Below are positions 5,801 through 9,652 of a stretch of 9,652 bases of DNA, piece after piece (within the stretch, counting starts at the first letter, position 1; each line of letters opens with the position of its first letter). The notes beneath the pieces were generated by a model. The model saw nothing but the letters and a program-made list of their open reading frames with translations. It searched no databases and was not told where the DNA came from. Origin of the DNA: an uncultured Lachnospiraceae bacterium (lineage in GTDB: Bacteria; Bacillota_A; Clostridia; Lachnospirales; Lachnospiraceae); contig CAMWMM010000153.1 in the NCBI GenBank assembly GCA_947175285.1, forward strand, positions 1 to 9,652, in the 5' to 3' direction. Made by a program: the position numbers and the translations under genes.

Positions 5801-5925
5801 GAAAGGAGAAATGTATTTTATGACTACACCCAATTACTTTGCATAGCGTGGCTATTGCAAATAAAATGAGCAAATAATGTAATAGCCTGCGCATCAAACC
5901 ATGAAATATATAGGAGATGCAAATG
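5801..5925 (+). promoter_or_regulatory. Leader element B: second copy of the attenuation RNA, upstream of DUF1062
   Basis: It has GAAAGGAG (5801-5808), a short ORF ending TTT GCA TAG (5838-5846), and two nested pairings. P1 pairs TTTGCAT (5838-5844) with ATGCAAA (5917-5923), the spacer and first base of the DUF1062 start codon. P2 pairs GGCTATTGCA (5850-5859) with TGTAATAGCC (5878-5887), one G-U, continued by GCG (5846-5848) with CGC (5890-5892). The SD hairpin P3 of copy A is not conserved. Instead GCATC (5891-5895) can pair with GATGC (5916-5920), looping out the Shine-Dalgarno. The plan matches copy A while loops and flanking pairs differ. Confidence 0.62.
5820..5846 (+). CDS. Leader peptide B (MTTPNYFA), 8 residues
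   Basis: ATG ACT ACA CCC AAT TAC TTT GCA TAG lies downstream of GAAAGGAG (5801-5808). An in-frame ATG at 5811 would give MYFMTTPNYFA but is only 2 nt from GGAG, whereas ATG 5820 is 11 nt away, so either start is imperfect. It shares length, final residues FA and the TTTGCATAGC nucleotide core with leader A, but not the earlier codons. This suggests the conserved part is the RNA around the stop codon. Its stop lies at the P1/P2 boundary. Confidence 0.5.
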   Translation: MTTPNYFA

Positions 5926-6510
5926 AGCTATTTAAAGAAAATTGAATATGAAATTGTCCTGAAAGATTCCTTTTTAGTCATTCGAGGCTGTCCCAAATGC
6001 GGCATGAAGACACATTTTAAAAACACAAAAAAATTTCGTGTTAATGCCAATGGCAATAAACTGGATATCTGGCTGATTTACCAATGTGAAGAATGCAGGC
6101 ATACTCTCAACCTTGCGATTTATGAGCGGAAGAAAGTCTCTTCTATACCTAAAGAAGAATATCAGCTTTTTTTGGACAATGATGAACAGCTTGCGGAAAT
6201 GTACGGCAAAGATATACAGCTATTCCGAAAAAACAAAGCGGACATTGATTTTGACAGGTTAAATTATGACTTTGTTAAACGACACGAAACCATAGAATAC
6301 ACTGATTCCGAAGATGAAATTGCAGTAACTATAAAAAATCCTTATCAACTGAAAATCACTCCGGAAAAACAAATTGCTGTGGTTTTAGAATTGTCTCGAA
6401 GTCAGGTTAAAAGTTTACTTGAAACGGGAGAAATAGAATTAAAAATTTATGGAGGAGTTTGCCTATGCAAATTGAAACGGCAGCAAAGAGGAACTATATC
6501 GCTTTTATGA
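5923..6510 (+). CDS. DUF1062 domain-containing zinc-ribbon protein
   Basis: The 195-residue protein matches DUF1062. The N-terminal MSYLKKIEYEIVLKDSFLVI is followed by a zinc ribbon with CPKC (23-26) and CEEC (55-58), which should bind Zn2+. Between them is FRVNANGNKLDIWLIYQC (38-55), a conserved block of this family. The C-terminal half includes LELSRSQVKSLLETGEIELK (155-174), possibly S4-like and RNA-binding; this is a guess from the helix-turn pattern. No function is established. I chose ATG 5923 over the in-frame ATG 5917, because TAGGAG (5911-5916) touches 5917 but is 6 nt from 5923. Leader element B pairs exactly over this start site. The promoter of the next gene begins right after the stop. 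Confidence 0.85.
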   Translation: MSYLKKIEYEIVLKDSFLVIRGCPKCGMKTHFKNTKKFRVNANGNKLDIWLIYQCEECRHTLNLAIYERKKVSSIPKEEYQLFLDNDEQLAEMYGKDIQLFRKNKADIDFDRLNYDFVKRHETIEYTDSEDEIAVTIKNPYQLKITPEKQIAVVLELSRSQVKSLLETGEIELKIYGGVCLCKLKRQQRGTISLL

Positions 6511-6563
6511 AAAACAGATTTACATTTTTTAGAAGTATAGGTATGATAGCATTATACTACTAA
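6465..6563 (+). CDS. Possible 32-residue small ORF overlapping the DUF1062 3' end
   Basis: An ATG at 6465 has a near-ideal GGAGGAG (6451-6457) 7 nt upstream, inside the DUF1062 gene in another frame. It encodes a basic, partly hydrophobic peptide beginning MQIETAAKRNYIAFMKNR and ending IALYY, stopping 16 nt before the nucleotidyltransferase ATG. Against it, the frame runs through the predicted nucleotidyltransferase promoter, and the SD could be chance. It is unrecognised. Translation into the NTase leader is possible. Confidence 0.2.
   Translation: MQIETAAKRNYIAFMKNRFTFFRSIGMIALYY
6519..6547 (+). promoter_or_regulatory. Promoter of the nucleotidyltransferase gene
   Basis: TTTACA (6519-6524), a 17-bp spacer and TATGAT (6542-6547) form a good sigma-A promoter starting near 6554. 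The -10 is flanked by an imperfect inverted repeat, AGAAGTATA (6531-6539) and TATACTACT (6553-6561), 8 of 9 complementary. That is a position where a repressor could act. Confidence 0.65.
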
Positions 6564-6579
6564 TAAAAGGAGAACCTCT

Positions 6580-7398
6580 ATGTTTTTTGAATCATTATGT
6601 AATGAATTTGCACAGCTTCCGGAAGTAGAAGCAATCGCCCTCGGCGGGTCAAGAGCAGGTGAGCATTATGATGAAAAATCCGACTATGACTTATACATTT
6701 ACTGCAGCCAGCCCCCAGAAACGGATATCAGAAAACAGATTTTGGAACGGTACTGTCAGTATATGGAAATCGGCAATTCTTTTTGGGAACTTGAGGATGA
6801 CTGCACGCTGAAAGATGGAGTGGATATTGATATTTTATATAGGAATCTGGAAGCGTTTTCACAGGAAATCCACTCGGTTGTTGAAAAGCATATCGCGTAT
6901 AACGGATATACAACCTGTATGTGGCACAATCTCCTAAACAGCCGGATTCTTTATGATAAAAACGGAAAATTTGCAGCGCTGCAGCGCCAATATCATGTCC
7001 CTTATCCGGATGGGTTAAGAGAAAATATTATCGGGCAGAACCTGCGATTACTGCAGGGAAACCTTCCCTCCTATGATTTACAGATTAAAAAGGCGATTGC
7101 CCGCAAAGACTTGGTAAGTGTAAACCATAGAACCGCAGCTTTTCTGGAATCGTATTTTGATATTATTTTTGCATTGAATAAATTGACCCATCCGGGAGAA
7201 AAGCGAATGGTTTCTTATGCAAAAGAGCAGGCAGAATTTCTTCCTGCCAATTTTGAAGAAAATCTTGACCGTTTATTTCAAAATTTATTTACGGCTCCGG
7301 AGCTTGTTTCACAAATTCTTTCGGAAATTATTTCTGCTTTAGAGGACATCATAGAAAAAGGCGAACAAGTTCGCCCTTCTGATTCCATGTCCATCTGA
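6580..7398 (+). CDS. Nucleotidyltransferase with DUF4037-type C-terminal domain
   Basis: The 272-residue protein has an N-terminal polymerase beta-type nucleotidyltransferase fold. GGSRAG (22-27) and SDYDLYIY (34-41) supply the metal ligands Asp35 and Asp37. VDIDILY (81-87) gives the third acidic strand (Asp82/Asp84). A mainly helical domain of the DUF4037/aminoglycoside-nucleotidyltransferase style follows, e.g. IKKAIARKDLVSVNHRTAAF (about 168-188). All catalytic residues are present, so it should transfer a nucleotide to a small molecule or macromolecule. Aminoglycoside modification is possible but not shown, and a toxin-antitoxin role is less likely without a partner. ATG 6580 is preceded by AAAAGGAGA and its own promoter. 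It converges with the GH78 gene, 38 nt apart. Confidence 0.85.
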   Translation: MFFESLCNEFAQLPEVEAIALGGSRAGEHYDEKSDYDLYIYCSQPPETDIRKQILERYCQYMEIGNSFWELEDDCTLKDGVDIDILYRNLEAFSQEIHSVVEKHIAYNGYTTCMWHNLLNSRILYDKNGKFAALQRQYHVPYPDGLRENIIGQNLRLLQGNLPSYDLQIKKAIARKDLVSVNHRTAAFLESYFDIIFALNKLTHPGEKRMVSYAKEQAEFLPANFEENLDRLFQNLFTAPELVSQILSEIISALEDIIEKGEQVRPSDSMSI

Positions 7399-7426
7399 AG
7401 ACGGACTTTCCTATAAGGGAAACAAA

Positions 7427-7452
7427 GGAATATCATCTATAGATGATATTCC
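7427..7452 (-). terminator. 26-bp perfect palindrome, likely terminator of the GH78 gene
   Basis: GGAATATCATC (7427-7437) and GATGATATTCC (7442-7452) form a perfect palindrome with the central bases. On the minus strand it is followed by TTTGTTT, a modest U-tract, so it fits a terminator for the GH78 gene. Its right arm encodes the last residues EYHL and the TAG stop. No U-run follows on the plus strand. Confidence 0.6.
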
Positions 7453-9317
7453 CCCTCACTCAAAACAAACATCGCGTAACCATCTGTCAGCGTATATTCA
7501 TACTCTGCATTCTGCGGCGGTTCATTGTCTATAAGCGGCAGATAGACTTCCGCCTGCGTATGCACAGGTATTATGACATTCATATTTATATGTCCTTCTG
7601 TTTTGCGGATTTCGAGAACAATATCGCCTTTTACAGACGGTACGATGCATTTTATAAAATGTAAATCTCCCATATGTGGTTTTATCTCAAAAGTTTTATA
7701 TGCAGTATCCAACGGCTTTATCCCCGCTATATATTTTGACATTGTAATAAGCGGTCCGCCTGACCATGCATGATTTAATGTGCCGCCTTTATCCCAATAT
7801 TCCCACAGCGTAGAATAATCATAGTCAACCATTTCCCGATAGCGTTTTTTCATTCGCTGAACAGCTTCCTCAACATATCCCATTTCACATAACGCATCCA
7901 GCACATACTTTTCCATATACGGACTTGCATTTTCGCTTGTCTGCAAAACTTTTAATATACCGGAATATTGCTTTTCATTCGCCAGTCCCGAAAGCACGGC
8001 AAGAGCGTTTGCTCGGTCGTCAGGATTTTTGTTTTCGGTTGTATGATAATAACAGTTGTCAATGCTGTGGCGCGATTTCCCGTAAGAAAAAAATACCCGG
8101 TTAAAATTTTCTTTGATACTCTCTATTCGCTCGTCATAGATGGCAATGTCGGCATGATGCCCCAGAACTTTCGCCATTTTTTTACAGCTATTAAGCGCCA
8201 TATAGTACCATGCATTTTCCATAGGTGCGATATCGGCATTTTCACCCCAGTCAGCCCAATCCCAGCTTCCGCCTCTATGTTCCACAAGTCCATCTGCGTT
8301 CAGATGATAACACAGGACATAATTCTTTGCCACATCGTATACGCGCCTGGTTACGCTCACATCGCCGGTATATTCATAATAATACGAAAATCCCCAAATG
8401 CCCGCAAGGTTCTGAAAGGGCAATTCAAATTGTTCCGTTCCCGACGGAACGACTGTCAACATATGTCCCGTATCCTCCGCCCAGCCTGCCATGGAGTCCG
8501 CCCCTTTTTTATAAAGGAGCAATGCTTTTTCATCGAGGCAATATAACATCATCTGCATTTCCACATTAACATCACCCCACCACTGCACACGTTCCCTATC
8601 GGGACAGTCCATAAAAGTGTCTCGCATTGTGATATACAATGTACGAAGTGACTTTTGCCAAAGCTTGTTTAAAAAATCGTCATCACATTCAAAGCTGCCT
8701 GCAAATACCGTGTCATAGCCTGTTTCGCGGTACTGCAGTTTATGTATGGTAACGCCTTTTGAAATTGTATAATACATGTACTCGCCGTTTATCCAGCCGA
8801 GACATTCATACTCCTGTTCTCCGTCTTTTGTATAATACACGGACATAACGCTTTTCGTATCGTAAAGCAAATCATCATAGGTATCGGATTTTATCGATAT
8901 CCTTTTTCCTTTACCCGCACTTATTTTCAAATACGGCGTAACCTGCGCATTGTAGGGAAGTTTCATTTTAAGCGTGGTATCTTCTGTTGTTGTAAAGCCC
9001 TCAAAATCTTTGGAGTTTTCATAATCCTTTAATCCGTAATCTTTAAACTGCGGAATCATACGATTTTTTAATATTCCGTACGCGCCCTCATTTGCGTTGC
9101 ATATGATATCGGCCTTATCCCATAAAGAAGTGTCGTAGTCTATATCATACCATTTACCAATATCCTGCGCCGCGTCAAAATAAATATTCGACTCCGAAAG
9201 TCTGAAGTTCGCGGGAACATCAAATACATCCGGTTTCAAATATGCAGGATTTTTTATCACACGCCACGAGTCATCGGATGAGATAATCTCCCCATCTATA
9301 TCCGCTTCAAAGAGCAA
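7437..9317 (-). CDS. GH78-family alpha-L-rhamnosidase, N-terminally truncated
   Basis: The 626-residue reading frame is a GH78-like glycosidase, which hydrolyses terminal alpha-L-rhamnose from plant or bacterial glycans. The (alpha/alpha)6 core contains MDCPDRERVQWWGD (236-249) and STLWEYWDKGGTLNHAWSGG (502-521). Asp237, Glu242, Asp249 and Glu506 match the catalytic and sugar-binding acidic residues known in the family. A C-terminal beta-domain follows (about 540-626). The frame begins in the middle of the N-terminal beta-domain (LLFEADIDGEIISSDDSWRV), so about 100-130 residues are missing compared with relatives. It is blocked upstream by TGA 9338-9336. The TTG at 9317 is a formal start with a poor ribosome binding site, so the gene is probably not expressed as an active enzyme. 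No signal peptide is seen. A well-placed SD and ATG at 9339 lead into another frame. Confidence 0.8.
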   Translation of the reverse strand: MLFEADIDGEIISSDDSWRVIKNPAYLKPDVFDVPANFRLSESNIYFDAAQDIGKWYDIDYDTSLWDKADIICNANEGAYGILKNRMIPQFKDYGLKDYENSKDFEGFTTTEDTTLKMKLPYNAQVTPYLKISAGKGKRISIKSDTYDDLLYDTKSVMSVYYTKDGEQEYECLGWINGEYMYYTISKGVTIHKLQYRETGYDTVFAGSFECDDDFLNKLWQKSLRTLYITMRDTFMDCPDRERVQWWGDVNVEMQMMLYCLDEKALLLYKKGADSMAGWAEDTGHMLTVVPSGTEQFELPFQNLAGIWGFSYYYEYTGDVSVTRRVYDVAKNYVLCYHLNADGLVEHRGGSWDWADWGENADIAPMENAWYYMALNSCKKMAKVLGHHADIAIYDERIESIKENFNRVFFSYGKSRHSIDNCYYHTTENKNPDDRANALAVLSGLANEKQYSGILKVLQTSENASPYMEKYVLDALCEMGYVEEAVQRMKKRYREMVDYDYSTLWEYWDKGGTLNHAWSGGPLITMSKYIAGIKPLDTAYKTFEIKPHMGDLHFIKCIVPSVKGDIVLEIRKTEGHINMNVIIPVHTQAEVYLPLIDNEPPQNAEYEYTLTDGYAMFVLSEGEYHL

Positions 9318-9339
9318 TCCACCTTGTAGTGTTGTTCAT
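9307..9339 (-). other. Orphan start of the GH78 gene: 10-codon ORF in the wrong frame
   Basis: GAGGAG (complement of 9348-9353) lies 8 nt before an ATG at 9339 that overlaps the upstream gene's TAA (TAATG). It encodes MNNTTRWIAL and stops at TGA 9307-9309. The RWI is reminiscent of the WI motif near the N-terminus of GH78 proteins. I infer this is the original gene start, now joined out of frame to the interior of the GH78 sequence by a deletion. Confidence 0.4.
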
Positions 9340-9651
9340 TATAGAAACTCCTCGGGGTATTCTTTGCCCTCATATCGGTAAATCACCTGATATTCGTCTC
9401 AACGGATAATTTCCATAAATACTGTCAGCGTTCCATTCATCTATGGAAAGAACATCTATCTGCTCTATCAGTTTATTTCCATTTCCTATATTATCCTGAA
9501 GAACAAAAGGCAGTTCTACTTTCAATCTATTTCGCAACCTTTTTCTGGTCGTTGCATCTCCATTTGGATATTCAAGGATATATATGTACTGAATTGGTTT
9601 GTTTTTATTCAGTAATCTTAAATAGTGTAAAGAATCATAAAACTTTCGTGT
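9339..9651 (-). pseudogene. Unrecognised protein, C-terminal part, apparently frameshifted; continues past the window
   Basis: From the right edge an open minus-strand frame encodes 93 residues: TRKFYDSLHYLRLLNKNKPI, then QYIYILEYPNGDATTRKRLR, and on to SIYGNYPL, ending PI and TGA at 9370. A second frame opens at 9398 and reads DEYQVIYRYEGKEYPEEFL to TAA 9339-9341, which looks like a genuine C-terminus. Adding back two bases at GAGAC (about 9396-9400) would join them as NYPLRDEYQV. I infer a GA dinucleotide loss. I do not recognise the family. The content, soluble, charged and without membrane segments, would not exclude a nuclease, but there is no basis for naming one. The upstream part is outside the window, so overall gene integrity is unknown. 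A GH78 gene follows directly (TAATG). Confidence 0.6.
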
Positions 9652-9652
9652 T

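Noticed and set aside
4638..5892. The two GGCTAT...ATAGCC inverted repeats as integron attC-like or other recombination sites bounding gene cassettes
   Set aside because: No GTTRRRY core or integrase is seen. Only two copies occur, other gene boundaries lack them, and the arms are explained better by pairing with the leader ORF and start sites.
7968..8569. Long plus-strand open frames of 192 and 114 codons inside the GH78 gene
   Set aside because: They are antisense shadows: GH78 on the minus strand has recognisable motifs, and these have no good ribosome binding site or family resemblance.
1..9652. tRNA, rRNA, CRISPR arrays, insertion sequences or phage genes
   Set aside because: Looked for and not seen. 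No tandem repeats with spacers, no transposase or integrase motifs, and no cloverleaf or rRNA-like segments were recognised by eye.

Overview
The window looks like low-GC Gram-positive chromosomal DNA, most likely from Clostridia. The signs are A+T-rich third codon positions, strong AGGAGG-type ribosome binding sites, sigma-A type promoters, and families common in that group (VanZ-like, CD3324-type HTH, DUF1062, a DUF4037-type nucleotidyltransferase, GH78). This is inferred from composition and family content only. No rRNA, tRNA, CRISPR array, transposase or phage gene is visible.

Layout. 1-297: remnant of a VanZ-family membrane protein gene (+) with two in-frame stops. 310-2034: a minus-strand pair, an XRE-HTH/SAM-methyltransferase fusion followed by a HAD-type hydrolase broken by a 1-nt shift at an A-run. 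2035-2247: divergent control region. 2248-5019: plus-strand run of small enzymes (SRPBCC protein, atypical GNAT, ComB-type phosphatase, second GNAT), a short leader ORF, and a CD3324-type HTH protein ending at a strong terminator. 5153-6510: a third GNAT, a second leader ORF and a DUF1062 zinc-ribbon protein. 6580-7398: nucleotidyltransferase with its own promoter. 7437-9317 (minus): GH78 alpha-L-rhamnosidase core lacking its N-terminal region. 9339-9651 (minus): C-terminal part of an unrecognised protein, apparently frameshifted.

The genes do not form one obvious pathway. They are mostly small stand-alone modifying enzymes (acetyl-, methyl- and nucleotidyl-transferases, phosphatases) plus regulators, like an accessory stress or drug-response region. 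Broken or truncated genes lie at both ends.

The most interesting element is a pair of related leader regions at about 4601-4752 and 5801-5925. Each has a Shine-Dalgarno sequence, an 8-codon ORF ending TTT GCA TAG, and a long inverted repeat beginning at that stop codon. Each also has a stretch of leader codons complementary to the start site of the next gene. In the first copy the pairings nest into an almost gap-free three-way junction that buries the Shine-Dalgarno and AUG of the HTH gene. The second copy keeps the plan with different sequence, upstream of DUF1062. This looks like ribosome-dependent translational attenuation controlling two different genes of the cluster. I do not recognise it as a described RNA family.
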